Origin: Buchananella felis
Lineage (GTDB): Bacteria > Actinomycetota > Actinomycetes > Actinomycetales > Actinomycetaceae
Length of the DNA stretch: 64,000 bases
Reading direction: 5' to 3' (one strand)
NCBI RefSeq assembly: GCF_041380015.1
Contig: NZ_CP159978.1
Position 1 is the stretch's first letter; each line of letters starts with the position of its first letter. The notes under the pieces were generated by a model. The model was not told the origin of the DNA. It was given only the letters and a program-made list of their open reading frames with translations, and made no database searches. Below are positions 24,460 to 33,248 of the stretch, piece by piece. A program made the translations under genes and the position numbers.

Positions 24460-26495
24460 TGAGCACCGCCCCCGCCGGGGCCGAGGACCAGCTCGCTTTG
24501 TTCGGGCCGGGGTCCGCGCTGCCCGCAACCGCCCCGCCAACAGCCCAACCCGCCTGGCCGCGCCCCACCACCTCCCCGGGCGAGGAAACGCACCCGTCCG
24601 CTGATCGGGGCGGCGCGGCGGCAACGTCGGCCACCTCCAGCAGCAACGCGGCGGGCGCCACCCCAGGCGGGGCGCCGGCACGCACGCCCGCCTCCCGCAG
24701 CGGCGCCCCCAACCCGGCCAGCGCCTCGGTGCACGCCGCCTCCCAACTCTCCCCGTCCTTCCCGGCGCGCGCCGCGTGGGGAACGGCCGGCTCCCTGCGC
24801 GCCTGGCAGGCCGCCGCCCTAGAGAAGTACCTGGCCGCCGACCCGCAGGACTTCCTGGCCGTGGCCACCCCGGGCGCGGGCAAGACCACCTTCGCGCTGC
24901 GCGTGGCTGTGGAACAACTGGCGCGCGGCACCGTCAAGCGCGTCGTGGTGGTCTGCCCCACCGAGCACCTGAAGGTGCAGTGGGCCGACGCCGCCGCCCG
25001 CGTGGGCATCCGCCTGGACCCCGCCTTCGCCAACGCGCAAGAGGAAGAGGGCAGCCACTACCACGGCGTGGCCGTCACCTACGCCCAGGTGGCCTCCAAC
25101 CCCGCCGTCCACCGCCGCCGCACCGCCTCCGCCCCCACCATGGTGATCCTGGACGAGATCCACCACGGCGGCGACGCCCGCTCCTGGGGAGACGGCATCG
25201 GCGAGGCCTTCGGCAAGGCCACCCGCCGCCTGTCCCTGACCGGCACCCCCTTCCGTTCGGACGAGTCCAAGATCCCCTTCGTGCGCTACGTCGAGGACGA
25301 GCACGGCGTGCTGCGCTCGCGGGCGGACCACTCCTACGGCTACGGCGACGCGCTGCGCGACGGCGTGGTGCGCCCAGTGCTCTTCCTGGCCTACTCCGGC
25401 ACGATGGCCTGGCGCACCCGCGCCGGGGAGGAATACGCCGCCCGCCTGGGCGAACCCCTCACCAAGGACCTCACCAAGCAGGCCTGGCGCACCGCCCTGG
25501 ACCCCAGCGGCGAGTGGATCACCGCCGTGCTGGAGGCCGCAGACAAGCGCCTGACCGAGGTGCGCCGCTCCGTGCCCGACGCCGGCGCCCTGGTGATCGC
25601 CACCGACCAGAAGGCCGCGCGCGCCTACGCCGCCCTGCTGCGCCAGATCAGCGGTGAGGCGCCCACCGTGGTGCTCTCAGACGACTCCGGCGCCTCCGAG
25701 CAGATCGACAAGTACTCCGCCTCCCGCAGCCGCTGGCTGGTGGCAGTGCGCATGGTCAGCGAGGGCGTGGACATCCCGCGCCTCGCGGTGGGCGTGTACG
25801 CCACCAACACCGCCACCCCCCTGTTCTTCGCGCAGGCCGTGGGCCGGTTCGTGCGCGCCCGCCGGCGCGGCGAGACCGCCTCCATCTTCCTGCCCTCCGT
25901 GGCGCCGCTGCTGGAGCTGGCCGGCGAGCTAGAGGTGGAACGCGACCACGCGCTCGGCAAGCCCGCCGGGAGCGCGGAAGAGGGCGACTTCCACCCCGAG
26001 GAGGCGCTGATCGCCCAGGCCAACCGGGTGGAAAACGCCAGCGACGACCTGTTCGGCCAGTTCGAGGCCCTGGACGCCGACGCCTCCTTTGACCGCGTGC
26101 TCTTTGCCGGCGGCGAGTTCGGCACCGAGGCGGCCGTGGGATCGGTGGCCGAGCAGTCCTACCTGGAGCTGCCTGGCTTCATGGAGATGGACGAGTTCAC
26201 CTCCGCGCTGCGCGACCGCCAGGCCTCCCAGCTGGCCCAGCAGGAGCGCGAGCGCGCCGCCGCGGCGCTGCGCGACTCCAACGCCGGGGTGAGCGACCAC
26301 CGCCAGCGCGCCCAGCGCCGCAAGGAGCTGCAGCGCCTGGTCAGCGCGTGGGCGCAACGCTCCGGGGAGCCGCACGCCAACGTGCACGCCGACCTGCGCC
26401 GCCGCTGCGGCGGGCCGGAGGTGGCCAAGGCGACCACCGAGCAGATCGAGGCGCGAATAGAGCAGCTGCGCCGGTGGTTCGTGGGCAAGAAGTAG
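24459..26495 (+). CDS. SF2 DEAD/DEAH-box helicase
   Basis: A 678-residue superfamily 2 helicase. A low-complexity Ala/Pro/Ser N-terminus of about 110 residues precedes Walker A ATPGAGKTT (about 136-144), motif II DEIH (about 231), motif III SLTGTPFR, motif V VRMVSEGVDIPRLAVGVYAT and motif VI FAQAVGRFVRARRRG. It resembles XPB/RadD-type helicases common in Actinobacteria, suggesting a DNA repair or recombination role, an inference. The GTG start overlaps the DUF3039 stop. A CGTCGGCC motif copy is encoded in the N-terminus, and a 28-bp block including the stop codon is duplicated downstream. Confidence 0.9.
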   Translation: MSTAPAGAEDQLALFGPGSALPATAPPTAQPAWPRPTTSPGEETHPSADRGGAAATSATSSSNAAGATPGGAPARTPASRSGAPNPASASVHAASQLSPSFPARAAWGTAGSLRAWQAAALEKYLAADPQDFLAVATPGAGKTTFALRVAVEQLARGTVKRVVVVCPTEHLKVQWADAAARVGIRLDPAFANAQEEEGSHYHGVAVTYAQVASNPAVHRRRTASAPTMVILDEIHHGGDARSWGDGIGEAFGKATRRLSLTGTPFRSDESKIPFVRYVEDEHGVLRSRADHSYGYGDALRDGVVRPVLFLAYSGTMAWRTRAGEEYAARLGEPLTKDLTKQAWRTALDPSGEWITAVLEAADKRLTEVRRSVPDAGALVIATDQKAARAYAALLRQISGEAPTVVLSDDSGASEQIDKYSASRSRWLVAVRMVSEGVDIPRLAVGVYATNTATPLFFAQAVGRFVRARRRGETASIFLPSVAPLLELAGELEVERDHALGKPAGSAEEGDFHPEEALIAQANRVENASDDLFGQFEALDADASFDRVLFAGGEFGTEAAVGSVAEQSYLELPGFMEMDEFTSALRDRQASQLAQQERERAAAALRDSNAGVSDHRQRAQRRKELQRLVSAWAQRSGEPHANVHADLRRRCGGPEVAKATTEQIEARIEQLRRWFVGKK

Positions 26496-26541
26496 CGCCC
26501 CGCCCCGGCAGGAGTGGGCAAGAAGTAGCGCCCCGCCCCGG
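26481..26541 (+). repeat. 28-bp duplication across the helicase stop codon
   Basis: The block GTGGGCAAGAAGTAG plus gcgccccgccccgg occurs at 26481-26508 and exactly again at 26514-26541, a 33-bp period. The second copy is outside the gene. Confidence 0.85.
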
Positions 26542-26589
26542 GACGAACCCGGCCGCGAGGCGCCGCTTTCTCATGGGCGGGCGTTTTGC

Positions 26590-26808
26590 CTAGCCCACCC
26601 GGAATCCCTCTGCGGCGATGCGCTCCTTGTTTGCCGCGTAGGCGCGTTCGATGTAGGCGTCGAGCTCGGAGTCCTCGATGCGCCAAACGTTCTTGCCACC
26701 CACCTGGATGCCAAGGAGTTCCCCGCTGTGGAGCATGGCGCGTACTGCGGAGACGGAAACCCCCAGCTGCTCGGCTACGTCAGCTACCGTGAAGAACCTG
26801 CGTGTCAT
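26590..26808 (-). CDS. MerR/excisionase-like HTH protein (BldC-like)
   Basis: A 72-residue DNA-binding protein with one winged helix: RRFFTVADVAEQLGVSVSAV, then HSGELLGIQVGGKNVWRIED. This is the HTH_17/excisionase fold also used by BldC, a developmental regulator of Streptomyces. Conserved stand-alone copies like this usually act as regulators rather than phage excisionases, and no integrase lies next to it. It converges on the helicase gene and diverges from the CpaB-like gene, so it may regulate that unit. Confidence 0.8.
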   Translation of the reverse strand: MTRRFFTVADVAEQLGVSVSAVRAMLHSGELLGIQVGGKNVWRIEDSELDAYIERAYAANKERIAAEGFRVG

Positions 26809-26858
26809 GCCCCAATCATGTCATTTCGTGCCAGTTGGTGCACACACGCGCAAGGCAA

Positions 26859-26885
26859 TGTGGATAAACACGACACTGTGGATTA
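26859..26885. other. Pair of DnaA-box-like sequences
   Basis: TGTGGATAA (26859-26867), the exact complement of consensus TTATCCACA, and TGTGGATTA (26877-26885), one mismatch, lie in the same direction 18 bp apart, in the gap between the BldC-like and CpaB-like genes. They may be DnaA-controlled sites or chance. Confidence 0.45.
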
Positions 26886-26915
26886 GCCCCGTTTTGCCCG
26901 CAAAGAGGGCAATAT

Positions 26916-27560
26916 GTGTGGGTGCGGAACAAAGCTAACCCGGCCCGCTTGCGGCGCTCCCGTCTGACCGACCCCCGCCTGATCATCGGGATCCTCCTGG
27001 TGTGCGCGTCCGTGGCGCTCGGGGCGGTGGTGGTGGGTAAGGCCACCAGCAAGACCTCCTTCCTGATGCTCACCCAGACCGTGGAGCAGGGCAAGGTGAT
27101 CACGCAGGACATGGTCAGGTCCGTCCCGGTCAACCTGGGCGAGGCCGAGGACAGCTACGTGCGCACCCTCGAGGAGGGCACCATCGCCAGCCGCTCCATC
27201 AAGGCCGGTGAGCTCCTTTCCGTCAACGCGATCGCGGCCGCAGGGGAGTTGCAGCTGCGCCGCGTCATGGTGCCGGTGCGCGGCGAGCTGCCCCAGACCG
27301 CAGTGGTGGGTAGCCAGGTGGAGCTGTGGAAGCTGCCCGATACGGGCACCTCGAGCCTGCGCGAGCGGCAGACGGAGCCGGAGAAGGTGGCCGACGGCCT
27401 AGTGATCGCCCGCCTGCCGGAGGCCAGCGGCGGGCTGGGACGCCTGCCCTCGGCAAACAGTGTGGAACTGGTGGTGCCCGAGGCAAGCCTGCAGACCGTG
27501 CTGGCCGCGATCTCCGCCCCCGGCGGCCTGACCCTGGTCCCGACCGGGGTGGGAGAGTAG
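26916..27560 (+). CDS. SAF-domain protein, CpaB/RcpC-like
   Basis: A 214-residue membrane-anchored protein. One transmembrane helix (LIIGILLVCASVALGAVVVG, about 21-40) is followed by a SAF domain (VEQGKVITQDMVRSVPVNLG then IKAGELLSVNAI), the arrangement of CpaB-type Tad/Flp pilus proteins or FlgA-like chaperones. No pilin, CpaF or TadB/C gene lies nearby, so a Tad role is not established. GTG 26916 has AGAGGG upstream; GTG 26922 is an alternative. The TadZ-like gene begins 5 nt after the stop, so they form an operon. Confidence 0.75.
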   Translation: MWVRNKANPARLRRSRLTDPRLIIGILLVCASVALGAVVVGKATSKTSFLMLTQTVEQGKVITQDMVRSVPVNLGEAEDSYVRTLEEGTIASRSIKAGELLSVNAIAAAGELQLRRVMVPVRGELPQTAVVGSQVELWKLPDTGTSSLRERQTEPEKVADGLVIARLPEASGGLGRLPSANSVELVVPEASLQTVLAAISAPGGLTLVPTGVGE

Positions 27561-27565
27561 GCGCC

Positions 27566-29143
27566 GTGACTGAGAGCTTCGGGGTGCTCCTGTGCCTGGA
27601 GGGCGCGCTGGAGGAGGAACTGGTCCGCAAGCTAGCTAGCGGCCCCATCTACGTCGAGCGCCGCTGCGCCGACCTGGTGGAGCTGCTGGCCTGCTCGTCG
27701 GCCGGCCTGGGCGAGCTCGCCCTGATCAGTCTGGAGATGGAGAATGTTGACCGCGCCACCGTCACCGCCCTGCACCGGGCCGGCGTGAAGGTGGTGCTGG
27801 CCTGCGCGCCGGGGGATGAGGCCCGGGCCGCAGACCTAGCCGATGCCTTCGTGCCGCTCGATGCGAGCGCCGGCGCCTGCGTGGAGGTGTTGGAACACCT
27901 GGTCAGGGGGGACGACGTTGCCCCGCTGGCCGCCCTCCTCACCGCGCCGGTACCTGCCGGACCGGAGGGGCTGCTGGACTCCACCGACCCGATGGACCCC
28001 GGCCCGGGCGGGCCGGCGCAGGGCGAGCGGGGCCAGCGGGGCCAGGCGCCCCTGAGCGGGCCCGGGCAGGCCGTGCCCGCAGCGCAGGGTGGCACGCTGG
28101 CCGCCCTCCCGCAGTCAGACGCCACGGCAACGGCCGTGCTGCCCTCCCCGCTGGAGGCGGCCGCCCCGGCCGCGAGCGCGGAGGCGCTGGCGGCGCCGGT
28201 GGCGAGTGCCCCGGTGCCGGGTACGGCCCCCGCCTTCGGGGCCAGTCCCTTTGGTGCCCCCGGGCAGGCCGCCTTGGACACCGGTTACCTGGAGACCGAA
28301 GGGGGCGGCGGCAGCGACCTGATCGCAGTGTGGTCCGGTCCCGGCTCCCCCGGACGCACCGTGCTGGCGGTGGAGGTGGCCGCCGAGTGCGCCGCCCAGG
28401 GCTGGAACACGCTGCTGGTGGACGCCGACACCCTGGGGCCCTGCCTGAGCCAGTCCCTGGGCTTCTTGGAGGAAACGAGCGCCCTGGCGGTGGCCTGCCG
28501 CTACGCCGCCCACGGGCGCCTGGACGCCAAGACCCTCACGGAGCTGGCCGCCAACGTCTCCACCCGCCTGGACCTGCTGGCGGGGCTGACCCGGGCCGAT
28601 CGGTGGCGCGAGCTGCCCTCCTCCGCGCTGGAGGAGGTGTGGCAGGCCGCCCGCGAGGCCTACGACGTCGTAGTGGTAGACCTCAGTGGGGCGCTTCTGG
28701 ACCCGGGCGCCACCAACGCCTACGGGCCGGTGCGTGACGACGCCACCATCAGCGCCCTAGAGGCGGCGTCTGCGGTGCTCCTGGTGGGGGCCGCTGACCC
28801 GGTTTCGATGCGCCGCCTAGTGGGTGCCTCCGGGGAATTGGAGGAACTGCACCTGACCAGCGGGCGAGTGGTGCTGGCCGTCAACCGGGCCCCGGCGCAG
28901 CGGCGCGCGGTGGACGAGGCCCTGGCGGTGGCCGCGCGCTACACCGGCCGGTCCGTGATCGTGCCCGTGCCGCGCGCCGACGACCAGCTGGCCACCGCCC
29001 TGCTGCACGGTAGGCCGGCCCGTTCCCCCAAGACAGAGTTCTCCGGCGCGGTCGCCAAGCTCACCGCCCTGCTCCTGGAGGAGCGGGTGCGGGAAAAGAA
29101 GCGCCTAGCTCACCGCAAGGCTCAGCAGGAGCGGGCGAAGTAG
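27566..29143 (+). CDS. MinD/TadZ-like ATPase-fold protein
   Basis: A 525-residue cytoplasmic protein. The N-terminal 120 or so residues resemble a receiver-like domain, a Pro/Ala/Gly-rich linker spans about 130-240, and the C-terminal part has the MinD/ParA fold with VLAVEVAAECAAQG, TLLVDADTLGPCLSQSLG and VVVVDLSGALLDPG. The P-loop is unusual: GPGSPGRT replaces the KGGxGKT consensus, so both lysines are missing and ATP hydrolysis is doubtful. TadZ/CpaE proteins often have degenerate ATPase sites and act as polar landmarks. Its end overlaps the convergent folA by 22 nt. Confidence 0.75.
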   Translation: MTESFGVLLCLEGALEEELVRKLASGPIYVERRCADLVELLACSSAGLGELALISLEMENVDRATVTALHRAGVKVVLACAPGDEARAADLADAFVPLDASAGACVEVLEHLVRGDDVAPLAALLTAPVPAGPEGLLDSTDPMDPGPGGPAQGERGQRGQAPLSGPGQAVPAAQGGTLAALPQSDATATAVLPSPLEAAAPAASAEALAAPVASAPVPGTAPAFGASPFGAPGQAALDTGYLETEGGGGSDLIAVWSGPGSPGRTVLAVEVAAECAAQGWNTLLVDADTLGPCLSQSLGFLEETSALAVACRYAAHGRLDAKTLTELAANVSTRLDLLAGLTRADRWRELPSSALEEVWQAAREAYDVVVVDLSGALLDPGATNAYGPVRDDATISALEAASAVLLVGAADPVSMRRLVGASGELEELHLTSGRVVLAVNRAPAQRRAVDEALAVAARYTGRSVIVPVPRADDQLATALLHGRPARSPKTEFSGAVAKLTALLLEERVREKKRLAHRKAQQERAK

Positions 29144-29733
29144 TTCACCCGCCAGCGCAGCCCGTCGCTCTCGGTGCGCCAGTCCTGATCAGAGACCGCC
29201 AGCCTCTCCCAGCCCTGCTCCAGGGACGGCGCGTAGACCAGGTGCGGCGAGTGCGCCACCTCTAGGTCCAGCTGGGAGACCACGCAGAGCTGCACGCGCT
29301 CCAGGCAGGCCCGGTAGATCTGACCGCCACCGGAGACCCACAGGCGGCCGCCACGGGCGGCCGCCCTCTGCTGCGCCACCTCCCAGCCCTCCTCCAGGCT
29401 CGTGACCACCGTGAGCGTCGCATCCAGGCCGCGCTCCGCCACCCGCTGATCGAAACGGGCCCGGTCCACCTGGCCGCTGCGAGAAACCACCACCATGTCC
29501 CTGCCGGCCAACACGCCCGGCAGACTCTCAAACGTCAACCGTCCCAACAGCAGCGCCCCGCCCCACGTGGTGCGCTTGAAGTGGGCGAAGTCGCCCGGCA
29601 CGTTCCACGCCATGTTGGGGCCGTCCCCGATCACGCCGTTCACGTCCTGCGCCCAGATCGCTCCAGGGCCGGCGATGTCAGCAATCGGGTCGGAGGTAAC
29701 GTCGTCCATCGGCTCAAATCCCTCCACGCTCAC
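29122..29733 (-). CDS. folA: Dihydrofolate reductase
   Basis: FolA reduces dihydrofolate to tetrahydrofolate with NADPH, regenerating the cofactor oxidised by ThyA. The 203-residue protein has AIWAQDVNGVIGDGPNMAWN, then DFAHFKRTTWGGALLLGRLT and FESLPGVLAGRDMVVVSR, plus WVSGGGQIYR. It is longer than the usual 160-180 because of an N-terminal leader of about 25 residues (SVEGFEPMDDVTSDP), so a later start is possible. Its GTG overlaps the thyA stop by 4 nt. Confidence 0.92.
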   Translation of the reverse strand: MSVEGFEPMDDVTSDPIADIAGPGAIWAQDVNGVIGDGPNMAWNVPGDFAHFKRTTWGGALLLGRLTFESLPGVLAGRDMVVVSRSGQVDRARFDQRVAERGLDATLTVVTSLEEGWEVAQQRAAARGGRLWVSGGGQIYRACLERVQLCVVSQLDLEVAHSPHLVYAPSLEQGWERLAVSDQDWRTESDGLRWRVNYFARSC

Positions 29734-30542
29734 ACCGCCACCGGTGCCTTGATCGGGGCGTGGTGCTCATAACCCACCACCTCCACGTCCTCAAACCGGT
29801 AGGAATCGATGCTCTGCGCGCGGTGCAGCCGCAGCTGCGGGAAGGCGAAGGGGCGGCGGGAAATCTGCTCCCGCACCTGGTCGAAGTGGTTGCGGTAGAC
29901 GTGGCAGTCCCCGCCAGTCCACACCAGCTCTCCCACCTCCAGGTCCGCCTGCTGCGCCAACATGTGCGTCAGCAGCGCGTAGGAAGCGATGTTGAACGGC
30001 ACCCCCAGGAAAAGGTCCGCGCTGCGCTGATAGACCTGCAGGGACAGGCGGCCCTTGGCCACGTAAACCTGGAAAAAGGCGTGGCACGGCGCCAACGCCA
30101 TCTTGCTCAACTCGCCCACGTTCCAGGCACTCACCAGCAGGCGGCGCGAATCGGGATCGCGGCGCAAGGTCTCCAACAGCGTGGCGATCTGGTCCACGGT
30201 GGCGCCGTCGCGCGTGGGCCATGACCGCCACTGCACCCCGTAAATCGGGCCCAGCTCGCCGTCCTGCCCGGCCCACTCGTCCCAGATGTGAACGTCCTTC
30301 TCCCGCAGCGAGTTGTTGTTCGACTCCCCGCGCAGGAACCACAACAGCTCCTCCACCAGGCCGCGCAAAAACACCCGCTTGGTGGTGATGAGCGGGAAGG
30401 ACTCAGACAGGTCGTAGCGCAGCTGGCGCGCGAACACGGAGCGGGTCCCCACCCCGGTGCGGTCCTCCTTCTCCACGCCGTGCTCAAGCACGTCAGCTAG
30501 GAGCGCCTCGTAGGCCCCCAAGCCGCTGCCGGTGCCGCTCAT
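29730..30542 (-). CDS. thyA: Thymidylate synthase
   Basis: ThyA methylates dUMP to dTMP with methylene-tetrahydrofolate. The 270-residue protein has EDRTGVGTRSVFARQLRYDL, the LRGLVEELLWFLRGESNNN block, the active-site Cys153 in LAPCHAFFQ and the dUMP-binding QRSADLFLGVPFNIASYA. Length and motifs are standard. It overlaps osmC by 4 nt (ATGA) upstream and folA by 4 nt downstream, forming a tight osmC-thyA-folA operon read on the minus strand. Confidence 0.97.
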   Translation of the reverse strand: MSGTGSGLGAYEALLADVLEHGVEKEDRTGVGTRSVFARQLRYDLSESFPLITTKRVFLRGLVEELLWFLRGESNNNSLREKDVHIWDEWAGQDGELGPIYGVQWRSWPTRDGATVDQIATLLETLRRDPDSRRLLVSAWNVGELSKMALAPCHAFFQVYVAKGRLSLQVYQRSADLFLGVPFNIASYALLTHMLAQQADLEVGELVWTGGDCHVYRNHFDQVREQISRRPFAFPQLRLHRAQSIDSYRFEDVEVVGYEHHAPIKAPVAV

Positions 30543-30958
30543 TGCGCGCTGGCCTCGTCAACTACAGCGAAGTTGTAGGTGGCGCCGTTGGCCAGGGTGT
30601 GGCCGATCGTGCAGTTGCGCTCGATCGCGCCCTCAACCCGCTCCATCAGGGTGGCGCGGGCCGCGTCGTCCAACGCGGACAAGTCAGTCAGGAACTCCAT
30701 CTCAAAGTGGGAGTAACGGTTCTCGCCCTCCGGCTTGACCACGTCCACGCCCACGTGGGCGGAAAACGCCTCCCCCAGCGCGGCGGCCAGGCGCTTGTCC
30801 GCACTCAGCGTGTGGCACGTCGCCAACGCCAGTCGCAACAACTCCCCGGGGCTGAACATGCCCGGCTCGTCGCCGATCAGCACCTCTGCTCCGTTCGCGT
30901 TACGCCCCACGTAGGAACGGTTGCCGGTACGGGTTGCCCACAATGCGTTACTGCTCAT
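30539..30958 (-). CDS. OsmC/Ohr-family peroxide-resistance protein
   Basis: A 139-residue protein of the OsmC family, thiol-dependent peroxidases that detoxify organic hydroperoxides. The two reactive cysteines are in ATCHTLSADKRL and NCTIGHTLANGA. ATG at 30958 (SSNALWATRTGNRSYVGRNA) fits the family; a longer frame to 30982 has no support. It is the first gene of the osmC-thyA-folA unit, an unusual pairing of redox defence and nucleotide synthesis. Confidence 0.9.
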   Translation of the reverse strand: MSSNALWATRTGNRSYVGRNANGAEVLIGDEPGMFSPGELLRLALATCHTLSADKRLAAALGEAFSAHVGVDVVKPEGENRYSHFEMEFLTDLSALDDAARATLMERVEGAIERNCTIGHTLANGATYNFAVVDEASAQ

Positions 30959-31019
30959 TGCCCCATCTTCGCACGAGCACACCGGCCCAGGTAGCGGGCG
31001 TGAACCACGCCAAAGCGCA

Positions 31020-31574
31020 CTAGAGCAGGGCGCGCACCACGGCAGCGTCGGCCAAACAAAGACCGCCCACGTGCTCGGTCGCCTTGCCCGCCAACATCCC
31101 GCCCAGTAGCGGCACGTTCACGGTGACGCCCCCGCTCAACCGGCGCTGGCAGCCGTCCGCAGTGGGGTAGAGGGAGGCCTGCGCGCTCACCACCACCTGC
31201 GGGTTGTCCAGGCGGACCTCCACCCTGCCCGTGCGAGAACCGTCCGGGGCCGGCGCCCCCCACTCCTCGGTGACGTGCGCCCGCAGGTCGCCGCTCAGGA
31301 ACGCCTTCACCATTGAGGCCGCATCCCCCAACGCCTGCGGGTGAACCGTCATGGCGAACTCCAGCCGGCTGGCGCCGTTCGGGTAGGCGAGCACGCTGGT
31401 GCCCTCCAGCTGCCGCATCAAGTCCGGCAGCGCCCCCAGCTCACTCGGCCTCAGCCCGGTTGCCCACCTGGCCAGGGCATCCTGGCGGGCCCGCCACAGC
31501 TCCTGCGAGGACAGCAGCGCGCCTACCCGGGCGGCCGGGGCGGCAAAGGAATCGACGTGGGTGAACTGGGCCAT
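31020..31574 (-). CDS. DUF2505-family START-like protein
   Basis: A 184-residue actinobacterial protein related to SRPBCC/START folds: it begins AQFTHVDSFAAPAARVGALL and has RLEFAMTVHPQALGD and RRLSGGVTVNVPLLGGML. Function is unknown. ATG 31574 is chosen because GGAGGTG lies 5 nt upstream on the minus strand; the frame is open further back into the pdtaS promoter. It is divergent from pdtaS and shares its 42-nt upstream gap. Confidence 0.85.
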   Translation of the reverse strand: MAQFTHVDSFAAPAARVGALLSSQELWRARQDALARWATGLRPSELGALPDLMRQLEGTSVLAYPNGASRLEFAMTVHPQALGDAASMVKAFLSGDLRAHVTEEWGAPAPDGSRTGRVEVRLDNPQVVVSAQASLYPTADGCQRRLSGGVTVNVPLLGGMLAGKATEHVGGLCLADAAVVRALL

Positions 31575-31604
31575 GGGGCACCTCCGGGGTGAGAACCTGA
31601 CAGC

Positions 31605-31610
31605 TAGGCT
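31605..31610 (+). promoter_or_regulatory. Leaderless-type -10 box for the PdtaS-like kinase
   Basis: TAGGCT lies 6 nt before the GTG at 31617 with no Shine-Dalgarno sequence, so transcription probably starts at the start codon. Confidence 0.45.
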
Positions 31611-31616
31611 AATCGC

Positions 31617-33098
31617 GTGCCCCACCTCAATGACATCCTTGGCCCCGCGATCGGTGAACAACTGACCAGCGAGGACGCCGTCTGGCTGCACAAACTCGTC
31701 TCAGACTGGCAGGTGATCGCCGACCTCTCCAGCGCAGACCTGCTCATGTGGGTGCCGGTGCAGGCCGGGCGCTTCGTGGCCGCCGCGCACTGCCGCCCGG
31801 CCACCGGCGCCACCGTGCACATCGACGACGTGATCGGCCGCCACCTGCCCGGCACGCGGGCCGGTGCACTGCTAGAGGCGATGGAGACCGGCGCGATCGT
31901 CACCCCCCTGGACACGCGGTGGGCGGGCACCTACGCCATCTCCGAGCGACTGATCCCGGTGGTGCACAACGGGCGCACCATCGCCGTCCTGGCCCTCCAG
32001 TCCGCCTCCGGGGCCGCCAACGCCATGTCCCCCCTGCAGCGCTGGCAGATGGCCGCCGCCGAGATCCTGTGCAACATGGTTGCGGCCGGCACCTTCCCTG
32101 CGGAGGACAGCCCCGGCTCCAAGCGCGGCGGCCCGCGCGTGCCCGACGGCGCCGTCCACATCGACGCCGACGGCGTGGTGCTGCACGCCAGCCCCAACGC
32201 GATCTCCGCCTTCACCCGCCTAGGCCTGCCCGGCAACCTGGTAGGGGAGACCCTGGCAGAGAAGGTCACCGAGGCGCTCGAGGAGCACACCACCGTCGAG
32301 GAGACCCTGGCGGTGGTACTGATGGGACGCGCCTCCTGGCGCACCGAGGTCGAGGTGCACGGCACCCACCTGGCCATGCGGGCCATCCCGCTCTCCCGTA
32401 ACAAGGAGCGCCTGGGCGCGATCATCCTGGTGCGCGACATCACCGAGATTCGCTACCGCGAACTGGAATTGATGACCAAGGACGCCACCATCCGGGAGAT
32501 CCACCACCGCGTGAAGAACAACCTCCAGACGGTCTCCGCGCTGCTGCGCCTGCAGGCGCGCCGCTCCCAGTTCCCGGAGGTCAAGGAGGCCCTGGAGGAG
32601 GCCGAGCGGCGAGTCTCCATGATCGCCATGGTCCACGAGGCCCTGTCCCAGAGCGCCGACTCCTCCCTCAACTTCGACGAGGTGGCCGGCAAGGTGGTGC
32701 GCATGGCCAGCGCCGTCGCCTCCAGCCACAACTACGTGCGCGCCACGGTGGAAGGCACGTTCGGCGAGGTGGACTCCGACGTGGCATCCACCCTGGCCGT
32801 AGTGCTCTCAGAACTCGTGTCCAACTCCGTGGAGCACGGCTTTGGCGAGGTGGACGGGGAAATCCTGGTCACCAGCGAGCGCAGCGGCGACGACCTGGTG
32901 ATCCACGTGCTCGACAACGGGGTAGGGATCGCGGGCGGTGCCGCCCTCAGCGGCCTGGGGACCCGGATCGTGAAGACCCTGGTGCGCGGGGAACTGCGCG
33001 GAACCATCGACTGGGGGGCCCGCCCCGGTGGAGGGACCGACGTGACCATCCGGGCCCACGCCCGCGGCGCCAACGTGAAGCGGGAGCGCTACGAGTAA
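31617..33098 (+). CDS. pdtaS: PdtaS-like sensor histidine kinase
   Basis: A 493-residue cytosolic histidine kinase like mycobacterial PdtaS, which signals through the RNA-binding antiterminator PdtaR. It has an N-terminal GAF-like histidine-kinase domain (about 1-160), a PAS region (about 175-280; LGAIILVRDITEIRYRELEL), a HisKA_2 box REIHHRVKNNLQTVSALLRL with His297 and a C-terminal ATPase domain (LSELVSNSVEHGF, then DNGVGI and GLGTRIV). There are no transmembrane segments. The PdtaR partner is not in the window. The gene starts at GTG 31617 as a leaderless transcript. Confidence 0.9.
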   Translation: MPHLNDILGPAIGEQLTSEDAVWLHKLVSDWQVIADLSSADLLMWVPVQAGRFVAAAHCRPATGATVHIDDVIGRHLPGTRAGALLEAMETGAIVTPLDTRWAGTYAISERLIPVVHNGRTIAVLALQSASGAANAMSPLQRWQMAAAEILCNMVAAGTFPAEDSPGSKRGGPRVPDGAVHIDADGVVLHASPNAISAFTRLGLPGNLVGETLAEKVTEALEEHTTVEETLAVVLMGRASWRTEVEVHGTHLAMRAIPLSRNKERLGAIILVRDITEIRYRELELMTKDATIREIHHRVKNNLQTVSALLRLQARRSQFPEVKEALEEAERRVSMIAMVHEALSQSADSSLNFDEVAGKVVRMASAVASSHNYVRATVEGTFGEVDSDVASTLAVVLSELVSNSVEHGFGEVDGEILVTSERSGDDLVIHVLDNGVGIAGGAALSGLGTRIVKTLVRGELRGTIDWGARPGGGTDVTIRAHARGANVKRERYE

Positions 33099-33157
33099 AG
33101 GCCCGGCGCCGTTCTGTGTGCGCGGGGGAGCGCCGAGGTGGCGGTGTAGTGCCGTGG

Positions 33158-33239
33158 AGGCCGCCCGGCTTGGCCGGTAGAGGTCGCCCGGCTTGGCCGG
33201 TAGAGGCCGCCCGGTTTGGCCGGTAGAGGTCGCCCGGCC
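33158..33239. repeat. 23-bp tandem repeat
   Basis: Starts of the unit AGG(C/T)CGCCCGGCTTGGCCGG at 33158, 33181, 33204 and 33227 give a 23-bp period with three full copies and a partial one. Confidence 0.85.
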
Positions 33240-33248
33240 CTTTCACCC

